Shown here: piece after piece, positions 35,652 through 45,262 of the stretch
Layout: every line of letters starts with the position of its first letter
Numbering within the stretch: position 1 is the first letter of the stretch
Assembly (NCBI GenBank): GCA_016874135.1
Contig: VGVE01000010.1
Span: forward strand, 1 to 51,319
Length of the DNA stretch: 51,319 bases
Direction of reading: 5' to 3'
Origin: Gammaproteobacteria bacterium
Lineage (GTDB): Bacteria > Pseudomonadota > Gammaproteobacteria > Pseudomonadales > Azotimanducaceae
The notes under the pieces: generated by a model
Told to the model about the DNA's origin: nothing
Database searches by the model: none
The model's input: only the letters and a program-made list of their open reading frames with translations
Translations under genes and position numbers: made by a program

Positions 35652-36760
35652 CGGACAAGATCGAGTTCGTTGATCTCAAGGCGCAGTACGCGCAGCTGAA
35701 GTCGCGCATCGATGTGCGCATGACAACCGTGCTGTCTCATGGTCAGTACATCATGGGCCCCGAAGTGCGAGAGCTCGAAGAGGCCCTCGAAGTACATACG
35801 GGCGCCAAACACTGTGTCACAGTTGCTTCTGGTACAGAAGCATTGCTCATCTCGCTGATGGCCATCGGCATCAAGCCGGGTGATGAAGTAATCACCACAC
35901 CGTTTACCTTCGTGGCCACTGCAGAAGTCATTGCGCTGCTCGGCGCGGTACCCGTGTTCGTGGACGTGGAAGCCGACACCTGCAATATCGACCCCAACGG
36001 CATCGAAGCGGCCATTACACCGCGCACCCGAGCCATCATTCCTGTGTCTCTCTACGGCCAGACACCGAACATGGATGAGATCAACGCGATCGCCGCGAAA
36101 CACGGCAACATCGTCGTGATCGAAGATGCCGCGCAGAGTTTTGGCGCCACCTACAAGGCTCGCAAGAGCTGCAACCTGTCGACCATCGGCTGTACCAGCT
36201 TTTTCCCGAGCAAGCCCCTTGGCTGTTATGGCGACGGCGGCGCGATCTTCACCAGCGACGACGGATTCGCCAAGGCCATGCGTGAGATCCGCGTGCATGG
36301 TCAGGAAAAGCGCTACTACCACACCCGCATCGGAGTGGGCGGACGCATGGACACACTGCAATGTGCGGTTGTGCTCGCCAAGCTCGAAAACTTCGCCTGG
36401 GAAATCGACCAGCGCATCGCCGCAGGCGAACGTTATGCAAAGCTCTTCGCGGGGCACAATGGCATTCGGCAGCTGGCGGTGCGGTCCGACCGCACCTGTG
36501 TGTGGGGTCAATACACCATCCAGGTGGATCGGCGCGACGCAGTACTCAAATCGCTGGCTGATGCCGGCATCCCCACCGCGGTGCACTACCCCGTGCCGCT
36601 GAACAGGCAACCGGCATATGAAAGACTGAGTCGTGCTGCCGGCAAACTGAACAATTCCGACTCGGTTTCGGAGCGTGTATTCAGCCTGCCCATGCACCCG
36701 TATCTCGAGCAGCCTGTACAGGAGCGGATTGCGAGGTCGGTGATCAACGCGGTCGCATGA
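35648..36760 (+). CDS. wlbC: DegT/DnrJ-family PLP aminotransferase (WlbC/WbpE type)
   Basis: The 370-residue sugar aminotransferase has the PLP lysine at 189 in [16 protein letters not shown] and the VEDAAQS-like I-E-D-A-A-Q-S block at 158-164. It aminates the C3 keto group of the UDP-uronate made by WlbA, using glutamate. ATG 35648 overlaps the upstream stop (ATGA); ATG 35636 is in frame and would add four residues. The stop overlaps the next gene's ATG. Confidence 0.92.
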   Translation: MTDKIEFVDLKAQYAQLKSRIDVRMTTVLSHGQYIMGPEVRELEEALEVHTGAKHCVTVASGTEALLISLMAIGIKPGDEVITTPFTFVATAEVIALLGAVPVFVDVEADTCNIDPNGIEAAITPRTRAIIPVSLYGQTPNMDEINAIAAKHGNIVVIEDAAQSFGATYKARKSCNLSTIGCTSFFPSKPLGCYGDGGAIFTSDDGFAKAMREIRVHGQEKRYYHTRIGVGGRMDTLQCAVVLAKLENFAWEIDQRIAAGERYAKLFAGHNGIRQLAVRSDRTCVWGQYTIQVDRRDAVLKSLADAGIPTAVHYPVPLNRQPAYERLSRAAGKLNNSDSVSERVFSLPMHPYLEQPVQERIARSVINAVA

Positions 36761-37839
36761 AGATCGTTACGGTCGTCGGTGCGAGACCGCAGTTCATCAA
36801 GGCCTCCGTCGTCTCGCACGCCATCCGTGACCACTATGCCGATCAGATTGACGAGGTGTTGCTGCACACCGGTCAGCACTTCGATACGAACATGTCGGCG
36901 GTGTTCTTCGATGAACTGGATATTCCCGAACCCCAGTACAACCTGGGAATCTCCGGAGGCTCCCACCCGTCGATGACCGCGCGAATGATGGCGGGCATTG
37001 AAAGTGTCCTGCTGGCAGAGCGCCCGGATCGGGTACTCGTGTACGGTGACACCAATTCGACTCTTGCCGCAGCGCTCACCGCAGTTCAGCTGAAGATTCC
37101 CGTTTCCCATGTCGAGGCAGGTGTCCGCTCCTTCCGAACCGACATGCCGGAAGAAGTTAATCGGCTGGTCACCGACCGCGTGTCCACTCAACTCTTCTGT
37201 CCATCCTCGACTGCTGTCGCCAATCTGGCAGCCGAGGGCATTCGCAGTGGTGTTGTGAACTCTGGTGACGTGACCTGTGACCTGCTTGCGCGATTCACTC
37301 AAACCGCACGCTCCCGAAGCAAGATACTCGAACAGCAGAATCTCGACAGGGGGTGTTATGCACTGGTCACCTGCCACCGCGCCGAAAACACCGATGACCC
37401 TGTGCGTCTGCAGTGCATCATGCAAACCGTGCGACGCATTGCGACGGATATGCCAGTTGTTCTGCCTCTGCATCCCAGGGTAAAAAAAATGGCCCTGGAG
37501 CTCGATCTCCTGACACCGCACAAAGGCCTGGCGCTGCTGGATCCACTGCCTTTCCTCGACATGATCACGCTCGAAGAGAACGCGCAGGTCATCATCACGG
37601 ACTCAGGTGGCGTGCAGAAAGAAGCGTTCTGGTTCAGTGTCCCCTGTATCACTCTGCGTGACGAAACCGAGTGGGTCGAGACTGTGGAACTCGGTGCCAA
37701 CTGCCTTACCGGGGTTTCAGAAGCGAAGATCCTCCACGCGGTTCATCTTGCAACTTCGGCACCTCGTCGGGTCGTCGGGGCTGCGCCCTACGGAAAGGGC
37801 AACGCCAGCGAGGCCATCGCAGTACACCTGGCCGCTTGA
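36757..37839 (+). CDS. wlbD: UDP-N-acetylglucosamine 2-epimerase-type enzyme (WlbD/WbpI)
   Basis: The 360-residue GT-B-fold epimerase has the GARPQFIK start, GDTNST at 98-103 and H-V-E-A-G at 118-122. Placed after WlbA-B-C it is best read as the WbpI-type 2-epimerase that makes the manno isomer, UDP-2,3-diacetamido-2,3-dideoxy-mannuronic acid. Sequence alone cannot exclude a plain UDP-GlcNAc 2-epimerase. It is coupled to the aminotransferase by an ATGA overlap. Confidence 0.87.
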   Translation: MKIVTVVGARPQFIKASVVSHAIRDHYADQIDEVLLHTGQHFDTNMSAVFFDELDIPEPQYNLGISGGSHPSMTARMMAGIESVLLAERPDRVLVYGDTNSTLAAALTAVQLKIPVSHVEAGVRSFRTDMPEEVNRLVTDRVSTQLFCPSSTAVANLAAEGIRSGVVNSGDVTCDLLARFTQTARSRSKILEQQNLDRGCYALVTCHRAENTDDPVRLQCIMQTVRRIATDMPVVLPLHPRVKKMALELDLLTPHKGLALLDPLPFLDMITLEENAQVIITDSGGVQKEAFWFSVPCITLRDETEWVETVELGANCLTGVSEAKILHAVHLATSAPRRVVGAAPYGKGNASEAIAVHLAA

Positions 37840-37840
37840 G

Positions 37841-39277
37841 ATGTCGTTTCGTGCCAACGCGCTCCGCATGGTCGCTGGCACGCTGGTTGCGCATGCGCTG
37901 CCGGTTCTGGCTACACCGTTTCTGACCCGTTCTTACGATCCTGAGGCGTTCGGGTTGCAGCTTCTGTTCATGAGCCTGGCCACCGCACTCGGCGTACTCG
38001 CTACCTGTCGCCTGGAACTCGCCATCGTGATGGCTCCATCCGACGACGAAGGACATGCGCTGGCCGGCATCATTCTCCTTCTAACTACGATCATCTGTGG
38101 CGCACAGGTCTTCGTGCTCGCCGGTTTCGCCGCTGACATCGCCCTGCTCACCGACCATCCTGACCGGACCGGTTGGCTGTGGATGCTGCCGGTGTTTACG
38201 TTCCTGCTATCGCTCTTCCAGGTCAGCCTTGCATTCGCAAGCCGGCGAGACAGGTTTGGCCAGGTCGCTGCTGCGAACGCCACCAACCAGGGGGCCTACG
38301 TTCTCGTAGCTTTGAGCAGCACCCTGGGTGGCACTTTGGGCGGGCCGACGGTGCAGGGACTGGTTTCGGCCAAATTTGTCGGACAGCTCACTTCAGCCCT
38401 GTTTTCGGTCGTTTCCGTTCGATCCGACTGGCTCAGGACCAACCCCATCCATGTGTTCAGTCGCGCTGGAGAATTGTTGCGCAAGAACGTTCAGTTCCTC
38501 GCCTACAACACGCCCTACAGCCTTTCCGGCGGTTTGCTGCGGGATGTTCCCGTCTTTTTCCTCAGTACGCTGTCCTCCACAGCGCTGACGGGTTACTTCG
38601 CCCTCGCCCGGATGATCACCATGGCTCCCGCTGCGCTGGTGTCTTCCGCCATCAGTCCGGTATTTTTTCGGGAAGCGGCAGCCCATCGGGGAACGAGCTA
38701 CCTGCAGTCGATCACATTGCGACTGCTGAACAGCGGTGCTGTGGCCACCGCACCGGTTTTTGCCCTGGCCGCTGTCTGGGGTGACCACTTGTTCGTCTTC
38801 GCATTCGGGGAAGGCTGGATGATCGCCGGACAGATCGCCATGTTGCTGTCACCTGCGGCATGGTGGGCGGTACAGACTGCCTGGCCAGAACGGCTCTTCG
38901 AAGTTCACGGCCGGCAAGGTGTATCCCTGACGCTGCAACTGGTCGCAGATGTCGCCACTGCAGCTGCATTCGTTGGTGTTTTGCTGCTGGCGGGTGACCC
39001 GCTTTGGGCGGTTGCTGCCTTTGCCTTCTGCAACCTAATCTACCACCACGCATACGTCTTTACGGTGTGCGCTGTCAGCAGTTTCGAAACACGAGCCGTC
39101 TTCAAACTCTTCGCCAAGGCCTGGCTGATGTTCCTCGCCTGGATAATCGCGCTGTTGGCGGTGCGATGGATTTCAGGCGGATCGCTTGGCATCGGTGCGA
39201 CAGCGACCGTTGTTACACTGGGCGCAACTGTCCTGATGTCTCGAATGGTGTATCGGGCGCTGGGCCAAGACTCCTGA
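37841..39277 (+). CDS. Polysaccharide flippase (Wzx/MATE-like)
   Basis: The 478-residue protein has about 12 hydrophobic segments and the oligosaccharide-flippase pattern near the N-terminus (F-R-A-N-A-L-R-M...P-F-L-T-R-S-Y). It would move undecaprenyl-linked repeat units across the inner membrane. ATG 37841 begins 1 bp after the upstream stop. The frame also extends upstream into the epimerase gene, but that portion is a shadow. The 280 bp after it contain no clear gene. Confidence 0.85.
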   Translation: MSFRANALRMVAGTLVAHALPVLATPFLTRSYDPEAFGLQLLFMSLATALGVLATCRLELAIVMAPSDDEGHALAGIILLLTTIICGAQVFVLAGFAADIALLTDHPDRTGWLWMLPVFTFLLSLFQVSLAFASRRDRFGQVAAANATNQGAYVLVALSSTLGGTLGGPTVQGLVSAKFVGQLTSALFSVVSVRSDWLRTNPIHVFSRAGELLRKNVQFLAYNTPYSLSGGLLRDVPVFFLSTLSSTALTGYFALARMITMAPAALVSSAISPVFFREAAAHRGTSYLQSITLRLLNSGAVATAPVFALAAVWGDHLFVFAFGEGWMIAGQIAMLLSPAAWWAVQTAWPERLFEVHGRQGVSLTLQLVADVATAAAFVGVLLLAGDPLWAVAAFAFCNLIYHHAYVFTVCAVSSFETRAVFKLFAKAWLMFLAWIIALLAVRWISGGSLGIGATATVVTLGATVLMSRMVYRALGQDS

Positions 39278-39557
39278 TGTGTTCCCTGAGACCCTCTACC
39301 CGAACATTGTCGAATCAGACCAGGCCGGACATTGCACGACCCGGCGAGTCCAAGTACGGTGGCGCCCGTGTTTTCCCCAGGCCGCCCGCGGCGAGACATG
39401 AATCCGAGGTCAGGCGGATATAAAGAGCTCTCTGCTCATCCCCCCGCAATCAGGCCGGTCTGTGCACTCGGTAACAACCTGAGCTTCTTCGTGCCCAGCG
39501 TCCGGAGCGCAACCTGCGGGAGCATCAGACATTCAACAGTCGCGTGGGGGTGGCGTC

Positions 39558-40709
39558 GTGTCAGGCATTGAGCGCCATCACGCCCCCACACAGCCGTTTC
39601 GAAGATGTACCCGCTGCGTGATGGACACCAGCGATCCCGACATCGTTTTTGATGAGGCTGGACACTGTAACCACTGCAATCGCTGGTTTCGCCGCATGCA
39701 TGACGAGGTGCCGAATTCAGATGCAGCCGGAGCAATACTCACGCGTATCGTCGCAAGGATTCGTGAAGAAGGCCGTGGCAGGGATTATGACTGCGTCGCC
39801 GGAGTCAGCGGTGGCGTGGACAGCACTTTCGTCATCCACCAGCTGTGCCGTCTGGGTCTTCGGCCTCTCGCAGTGCACTTCGACAACGGCTGGAACTCGG
39901 AGCTCGCAGTAGACAACATCAAGAAGTCACTCGATCACCTGGGTGTCCACCTGCACACTGAAGTCGTGGATTGGGAAGAGTTCAGGAGCCTGCAACTGGC
40001 TTTCCTCAAGGCATCCGTACCCAACTGTGAAATCCCGACCGATCACGCCATCACCGCGACACTTGTCAAAACTGCACAGCGGATCGGAACACGTTTTGTG
40101 ATCAACGGCAGCAACGTCATCACCGAGGGCATCCTGCCGTTGGCCTGGGTCTACTACAGCCACGACCTCCATCATCTGCTGGCAATCCAGCGGCGCTTTG
40201 GCGGCAGGTCTCTCCAGACCTACCCACTCCTGCCATTGCGGACACTGACGTCACGCATCATCACCGGCCGCTATCGAATGGTGAATCTCCTCAACTACCT
40301 GGAATACGACCGCGAAGCGGCGATAGGCACGCTGGAAAGGGAAGCCGGTTGGCGCAATTACGGGGGTAAACACTACGAGTCCATCTACACCCGCTGGTAC
40401 CAGGGTTACTACCTGCCGGCCAAGTTCGGTTATGACAAGCGCAAGGCACACTTCTCGGCATTGGTCTGCGCTGGACAGATGCGAAGGGATACAGCGCTGG
40501 AAAAGCTTGAGCAATCACCCTACGAGAACCACGACGTCGAAGACGATACCCGGTTTGTCTTGCGTAAACTGGAATTGACTGCCGCCGAGCTGGAGGAGTT
40601 GATCGTCGCTCCAAACCGCCGTCATACCGACTACCCCAACAGCGGCTTCCTCATCGATGGTCTCGCGGGCGCCCGCAACTTCCTGCGCGCACGGGCAAAA
40701 CAGGTCTGA
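39558..40709 (+). CDS. N-acetyl sugar amidotransferase (WbpG/PseA type)
   Basis: The 383-residue protein has the WbpG signature: paired zinc-like cysteines CTRC (17-20) and CNHC (37-40) and a PP-loop SGGVDS at 84-89. WbpG-type enzymes convert an acetamido group to an acetamidino group, taking ammonia from a HisH-like glutaminase and HisF-like partner. No such partners lie next to it. The start is GTG 39558. The gap before it holds no obvious promoter. Combined with the WlbABCD set, an amidinated mannuronic acid sugar is a reasonable prediction. Confidence 0.85.
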   Translation: MSGIERHHAPTQPFRRCTRCVMDTSDPDIVFDEAGHCNHCNRWFRRMHDEVPNSDAAGAILTRIVARIREEGRGRDYDCVAGVSGGVDSTFVIHQLCRLGLRPLAVHFDNGWNSELAVDNIKKSLDHLGVHLHTEVVDWEEFRSLQLAFLKASVPNCEIPTDHAITATLVKTAQRIGTRFVINGSNVITEGILPLAWVYYSHDLHHLLAIQRRFGGRSLQTYPLLPLRTLTSRIITGRYRMVNLLNYLEYDREAAIGTLEREAGWRNYGGKHYESIYTRWYQGYYLPAKFGYDKRKAHFSALVCAGQMRRDTALEKLEQSPYENHDVEDDTRFVLRKLELTAAELEELIVAPNRRHTDYPNSGFLIDGLAGARNFLRARAKQV

Positions 40710-40716
40710 CCAACCA

Positions 40717-41853
40717 ATGCGAAACGCCCACGTGTATGCATCGACGCTGGAACACGAAAGCAGGATGTTGCGGATAACTGATGCCCTGGCGCGCTCAGGC
40801 CGGTTTGATTCCATCTCGCTCTTCGGTATGGGTGGCCCTGGTCTGCCGGAGCACGAGCAGATCGACCGGCAACGTGAGCTGCTTAGGTTCGGTCATCGGC
40901 ATGCATCCAATCCGGGTGGGTCGCTGTTCAAGTTGCTGCGAATGTGCAGCTGGTCCCTGCTCCTCTGGCGTTATTTCATTCACCACCCGGTAGCTTGCAT
41001 CAATGCCCATAGCCTCGCGGTACTGCCGCTCTGTTATCTCGTCAGCCGCCGGCACCAGGCGCTACTCGTTTATGAACCCCATGAGCTTGAAACCGAGAGC
41101 ATCGCCAGTCGCGGGTTAAGGCGACTGGTCTCCCGTGCGGTCGAGCGGCTGTTGATCCGGCGGTGCGATGTTGTCTTCGTGGTTTCCGGTGCGATCGCTG
41201 ACTGGTACGCACTCAACTATCGGATCCCGCGCCCGCTCGTCATCCGGAACGTCACCGAACCTCTGGCCTCGAGAACAGAAGACCATGCTGCCCTGCGGGC
41301 TGAAGTCGGCTTGCCCCGTGATGGAACTGTATTCGTATACCAGGGCGCGATGATGCCCGGTCGTGGGGTCGAGCTGCTGCTGCGGGCTTTCTGTTCGCTC
41401 CCGGAACTACACCTGCTCTTGCTGGGCAACGGCCCATTGGTGCCGTCGATAATCGACGCGACTGCCCGCAACTCGAATCTCCACTATCACCCCGCGGTTC
41501 CACCGGCTGAGGTGCTGAAACTTACCGCTGCCGCGGATGTTGGTTTGTGCCTTACCGAGGCCGCCTGCCTGTCCTACGCCTACTCACTCCCGAACAAGCT
41601 TTTTGAATATCTGGCCGCAGGATTGCCGGTTATCGTCAGCGATCTCCCCGAACAATCACGTTTCGTGGCGGCACACAAATGTGGCTGGATAGCACCGTCG
41701 GACGAGAAGGCGCTTGCGAAGCTCTTGACCTCGCTCAACAGGGAACAGATCACCTCCCGGCGAGCGTCAGCGGCGAAGGCAGCAGAAGAGTGTCGTTGGA
41801 GCCGAGAGCAGGAACGCATGATCGAAGTCTACCGGACTTTGCTCGATGGCTGA
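40717..41853 (+). CDS. Glycosyltransferase family 4 protein
   Basis: The 378-residue protein has the GT-B pattern of GT4: V-F-V-Y-Q-G...G-R-G-V-E-L-L-L opening the C-terminal lobe and L-P-N-K-L-F-E-Y-L-A-A-G-L-P-V as the nucleotide-sugar E-x7-E region. It likely adds one residue of the repeat unit on the cytoplasmic face; donor and acceptor are unknown. ATG 40717 lies 7 bp after the amidotransferase. The stop overlaps the next glycosyltransferase by 8 bp. Confidence 0.88.
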   Translation: MRNAHVYASTLEHESRMLRITDALARSGRFDSISLFGMGGPGLPEHEQIDRQRELLRFGHRHASNPGGSLFKLLRMCSWSLLLWRYFIHHPVACINAHSLAVLPLCYLVSRRHQALLVYEPHELETESIASRGLRRLVSRAVERLLIRRCDVVFVVSGAIADWYALNYRIPRPLVIRNVTEPLASRTEDHAALRAEVGLPRDGTVFVYQGAMMPGRGVELLLRAFCSLPELHLLLLGNGPLVPSIIDATARNSNLHYHPAVPPAEVLKLTAAADVGLCLTEAACLSYAYSLPNKLFEYLAAGLPVIVSDLPEQSRFVAAHKCGWIAPSDEKALAKLLTSLNREQITSRRASAAKAAEECRWSREQERMIEVYRTLLDG

Positions 41854-43081
41854 CCGCGGTTCAATCTGGTACATCCATCCCTATGCGGGAGGGCCGGGAA
41901 TCGGTCGTTACGACCGCGCGTTTCATCTCGCCCGCTGCTTTGAAAAGCAGGGCAACCGGTGTGTGATCATCTGCCCCTCCTGGCATCACCTCATGGATGC
42001 ACCACAGTCAGGCGGCAGCAAAGAAGTTGAAGGTATCCGGCTCGAGTTTCTGCCGACCCCAAGATACTCAGGCAACGGCGCAGGTCGAATCATCAACATG
42101 CTCTGGTTTTCCTTTCAGCTGATCGCCAGCGCCGGCCGAATCGCCCGACACCACTCACCTCCTTCCCTTGTAATCGCATCCTCGCCGCACCCCTACGCCT
42201 GGCTGGCGGCAAAATTCATTGCCTGGCGTTTCGGTGCCCGGTGTTTTTTTGAAGTGCGGGATCTCTGGCCATTGAGTCTGATTGAGCTGGCTGGCGTGTC
42301 ACCTCGACATCCCTTGGTGAAAATCACCGCATGGATTGAAAAGAACGCTTACCGAACTGCAGACGAGGTAGTTTCTTTGTTGCCCTGTACCCGTGACTAC
42401 ATGGCGAGTCTGGGACTGCCGCCGGCCAGATGGAACTACATTCCCAACGGCATCAGTCCATACGACACCCCGCCGCGTGATCTCGACATACAGTCCTTGC
42501 AGCAAGTCAGACAATGGCGCTCGGAAGGATGTGTCATCGTGGTTTATGCGGGCGCGCTCGGCTTACCCAACAACGTGCAGTCCCTGTTGTCGGCATTGCA
42601 GCGTTTACCTCCGGGAACGGCGCAGATTCGTACGGTCATCGTCGGTCGTGGTGACGCAATGGGTGAGTTGAAAAGACTCTCCGCTTCCGATCCGCTTGAC
42701 GGTAAAGTTCTGGTTCACGATCAAATCGCCAAGAGCGATGTACGTTCGTTGCTCGGGATGGCAGACATTGGCTATATCTCGCTGCGACCCGAACCGCTGT
42801 TCAGGTTCGGCGTCAGCCCGAACAAGCTGTTCGACTACATGCTCGCGGCCATTCCTGTGGTGGCGGCGGTGAAGGCCGGCAACGACCCCGTGTCCGAAGC
42901 CGGATGCGGTCGTTCAGTTGATCCTGATGATCCCGAGGCAATCGCCGCTGCAATTCGTTGGCTGGCGGATCTGCCAGCGTCCGAGCGCCTTGCCCTGGGA
43001 GAAAATGGCCATCGATATGTGTTGGCCTCACACTCCTATCAGCAGCTTGCCCAGCGTTACCTTCAACTCGCGGGTTTATGA
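41846..43081 (+). CDS. Glycosyltransferase family 4 protein (WbuB-like)
   Basis: The 411-residue protein has the GT-B N-terminal loop G-G-P-G-I-G-R-Y and a C-terminal S-P-N-K-L-F-D-Y-M-L-A donor-binding region. Its length and motif layout resemble WbuB-type transferases that use aminosugars such as FucNAc, but the donor is not certain. It overlaps both neighbours (8 bp upstream, 4 bp downstream), so the three genes are one translational unit. Confidence 0.87.
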   Translation: MADRGSIWYIHPYAGGPGIGRYDRAFHLARCFEKQGNRCVIICPSWHHLMDAPQSGGSKEVEGIRLEFLPTPRYSGNGAGRIINMLWFSFQLIASAGRIARHHSPPSLVIASSPHPYAWLAAKFIAWRFGARCFFEVRDLWPLSLIELAGVSPRHPLVKITAWIEKNAYRTADEVVSLLPCTRDYMASLGLPPARWNYIPNGISPYDTPPRDLDIQSLQQVRQWRSEGCVIVVYAGALGLPNNVQSLLSALQRLPPGTAQIRTVIVGRGDAMGELKRLSASDPLDGKVLVHDQIAKSDVRSLLGMADIGYISLRPEPLFRFGVSPNKLFDYMLAAIPVVAAVKAGNDPVSEAGCGRSVDPDDPEAIAAAIRWLADLPASERLALGENGHRYVLASHSYQQLAQRYLQLAGL

Positions 43082-44034
43082 CAGTGAAGATTGCCGTTAC
43101 CGGCGCCAACGGCTACATCGGTTCGTCTCTGGTCCGGCACTGCATTTCCCACGGTATGGAGGTGGTCGCCTTTACCAGAATTCTCAATACCGCCGGAACC
43201 AGCTGGTCAGCCGCTGACGTTGAATACGTGCAAATCGCGGACGGAACCCCAACGCCCGCAATGTTGTCTGGCTGCGACGCGGTGATTCACCTGGCAGGTC
43301 CTGCGCACCGTTTCCGCAGTTCAGCCGATTCCGGTGAACTCCAGGTACAAGGCAACCATACGCTGGCAATAAACACGGCTGAAGCCGCCATCAAAGCCGA
43401 GGTCACACGTTTCATTCAGGTGAGCACCGTGGGTGTACACGGTAACTGGTCGGACTCGGCGATCACGGAGTCGGCTCCGCTGCTCGCCAGTTCGCCTTAT
43501 GCACTTTCCAAGCTGGCCGCGGAACAGGCTCTCGAACTTCTATGCAATCGCGCCGGTATTGAACTCTGTGTTGTTCGACCGCCACTGGTATTCGGACCGG
43601 CGTGCCCCGGCAACTTCTCCCGCCTGCTGCGCCTGGTTCAGTCCGGCATGCCGTTACCGCTTGCTTCAGTGAGCGCTCGGCGGTCATTCATCTATGTGGA
43701 AAACCTCGCCGAATTCCTGCGGATCTGCGCGACGAGGCCTCAACCATCTCCTGTCATGAAATTCGTCATCGGCGATGGATCGGATTGGCTCATCCCTGAC
43801 CTGGTCCGCTCTGTGGCCCGGGAGCTTGGCATCACGGCAAGGCTTCTCGCTTTTCCACCTGCAGCACTGCGTATCGCAGCAGCGTTGTCGGGAAGACGCA
43901 AGGAAGTTGAAAGCATGACCCGATCATTGCTGGTTGATTGGTCGCATGCACGGCTTGACTATGAATGGCTCCCACAGATCCAGCCAGAAGCTGCGTTCTC
44001 GGAAACCATGCGCTCCTACAGGGAACAGCAGTAA
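43078..44034 (+). CDS. NAD-dependent nucleotide-sugar epimerase/dehydratase
   Basis: The 318-residue extended SDR protein has the Rossmann GANGYIG (9-15), Ser116 and the Y-x3-K pair Tyr141/Lys145 in SSPYALSK. It resembles WbpV/WbpK-type enzymes that make QuiNAc or FucNAc precursors; 4-epimerase is equally possible. ATG 43078 overlaps the upstream stop. It closes the plus-strand biosynthetic run and is convergent with the GT2 gene 5 bp away. Confidence 0.88.
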   Translation: MTVKIAVTGANGYIGSSLVRHCISHGMEVVAFTRILNTAGTSWSAADVEYVQIADGTPTPAMLSGCDAVIHLAGPAHRFRSSADSGELQVQGNHTLAINTAEAAIKAEVTRFIQVSTVGVHGNWSDSAITESAPLLASSPYALSKLAAEQALELLCNRAGIELCVVRPPLVFGPACPGNFSRLLRLVQSGMPLPLASVSARRSFIYVENLAEFLRICATRPQPSPVMKFVIGDGSDWLIPDLVRSVARELGITARLLAFPPAALRIAAALSGRRKEVESMTRSLLVDWSHARLDYEWLPQIQPEAAFSETMRSYREQQ

Positions 44035-44039
44035 CCGTT

Positions 44040-45038
44040 CTAGGGCAGGACTTTCTGCCGAACAATGTCCCGATGTTCGAGCGGCGGGTTGAGATGCTTG
44101 TTTTCCTCGTAGTCAAACCACATCGCAAAACCAAGCGAGTTGAATCCGATTGAAAACGAGAATAACCAGCTGAGGAACGTCACCTCAGGGACATGGCCAA
44201 GGCCTATCCAAAGCAGAATCAACCGGATGAACATCAGGAGGCTCAGGCCGATTCCGAAGAAGCCGAAGAGGTAGAAAAAGATCAGCGGATGGAAGTTCCT
44301 GATGACGTATTTCTCTTTCAATCTCCAGAAGAACAGGCGGATGAGCAGCGAGCCAATGGAGAACACCACCTTCCGCACCTTGATCCCGGACTGCTCACCC
44401 ACGTCATAAACAGGTTCGATCGGCACATCCATGACACGCATGCCGGCAACGTTCAGCTTCACCAGGAGATCATTGGGCTGACCATACCGCTTGTACATCG
44501 CATCCCAGTCGATACGGTTGAGCGCGTTTGAGTTGATCGCGGTGTACCCGGTCTGGGAATCAGCCACGCGCCAGTAGCCGGAAGCAATCTTGGTCAACAG
44601 TGAGAGCATGGAATTGCCGAAGAACCGGATGCGAGGAATCTTCCGATAGGCATCCCCGGTGACCAAACGATTGCCCTTGGTGTAATCCGTTCTGCCCTCC
44701 GCCACAGGATCGAGAATGGCTGGCAGGTCAGCAGGATTCATCTGCCCGTCTCCCGCCATGACAACCGCTATGTCATAACCATTGTCACGAGCCCACTTGT
44801 AGCCGGTGGCAATGGCACCACCGACACCCTGGTTAACCTCGTGTTCGATGAGCTGCACCCGGCCTTGCTGATAGCCTGCGCTCCCACGCACCTCTTCTGA
44901 AGTTGCGTCCTTGCTGCAGTCGTTGACGATGATGATCTTGTCGACGATCTCGGGCATCGGGTCGATCACCAATCGGGCGACCTGACCTACTTCGTTATAG
45001 GCGGGAACGACAACTGCAACAGTCTTTTCACGATACAT
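44040..45038 (-). CDS. Family 2 glycosyltransferase with C-terminal membrane helices
   Basis: The 332-residue protein has the GT2 fold: V-A-V-V-V-P-A-Y-N-E start, I-V-N-D-C-S-K-D near residue 37, and M-A-G-D-G-Q-M as the DxD-equivalent. Two hydrophobic segments near the C-terminus probably span the membrane. It resembles dolichyl-phosphate-mannose or polyprenyl-phosphate glycosyltransferases. The start is ATG 45038; ATG 45086 would add a Pro-rich leader. It is the only minus-strand gene within the plus-strand cluster. Confidence 0.88.
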   Translation of the reverse strand: MYREKTVAVVVPAYNEVGQVARLVIDPMPEIVDKIIIVNDCSKDATSEEVRGSAGYQQGRVQLIEHEVNQGVGGAIATGYKWARDNGYDIAVVMAGDGQMNPADLPAILDPVAEGRTDYTKGNRLVTGDAYRKIPRIRFFGNSMLSLLTKIASGYWRVADSQTGYTAINSNALNRIDWDAMYKRYGQPNDLLVKLNVAGMRVMDVPIEPVYDVGEQSGIKVRKVVFSIGSLLIRLFFWRLKEKYVIRNFHPLIFFYLFGFFGIGLSLLMFIRLILLWIGLGHVPEVTFLSWLFSFSIGFNSLGFAMWFDYEENKHLNPPLEHRDIVRQKVLP

Positions 45039-45262
45039 GACAGGATGCGCCGGATCAGGGATGGGTGGGCGGGGCGCATTGTCCATGCTCAGGCCCGTAC
45101 CGTCCACAACCACAACGCCAGGCGACCACCCAGCACCAATTCCCGCCCTGACCCGAGCAGCAGCACGCGGTAAGATCACCACCCGACCGCTTCCTGTCAC
45201 AACTGTGCCGCCTTCTACAGCGGCACCTCCAGCCTGGTTAAGGTGTGGTTATCAGGATTCTC

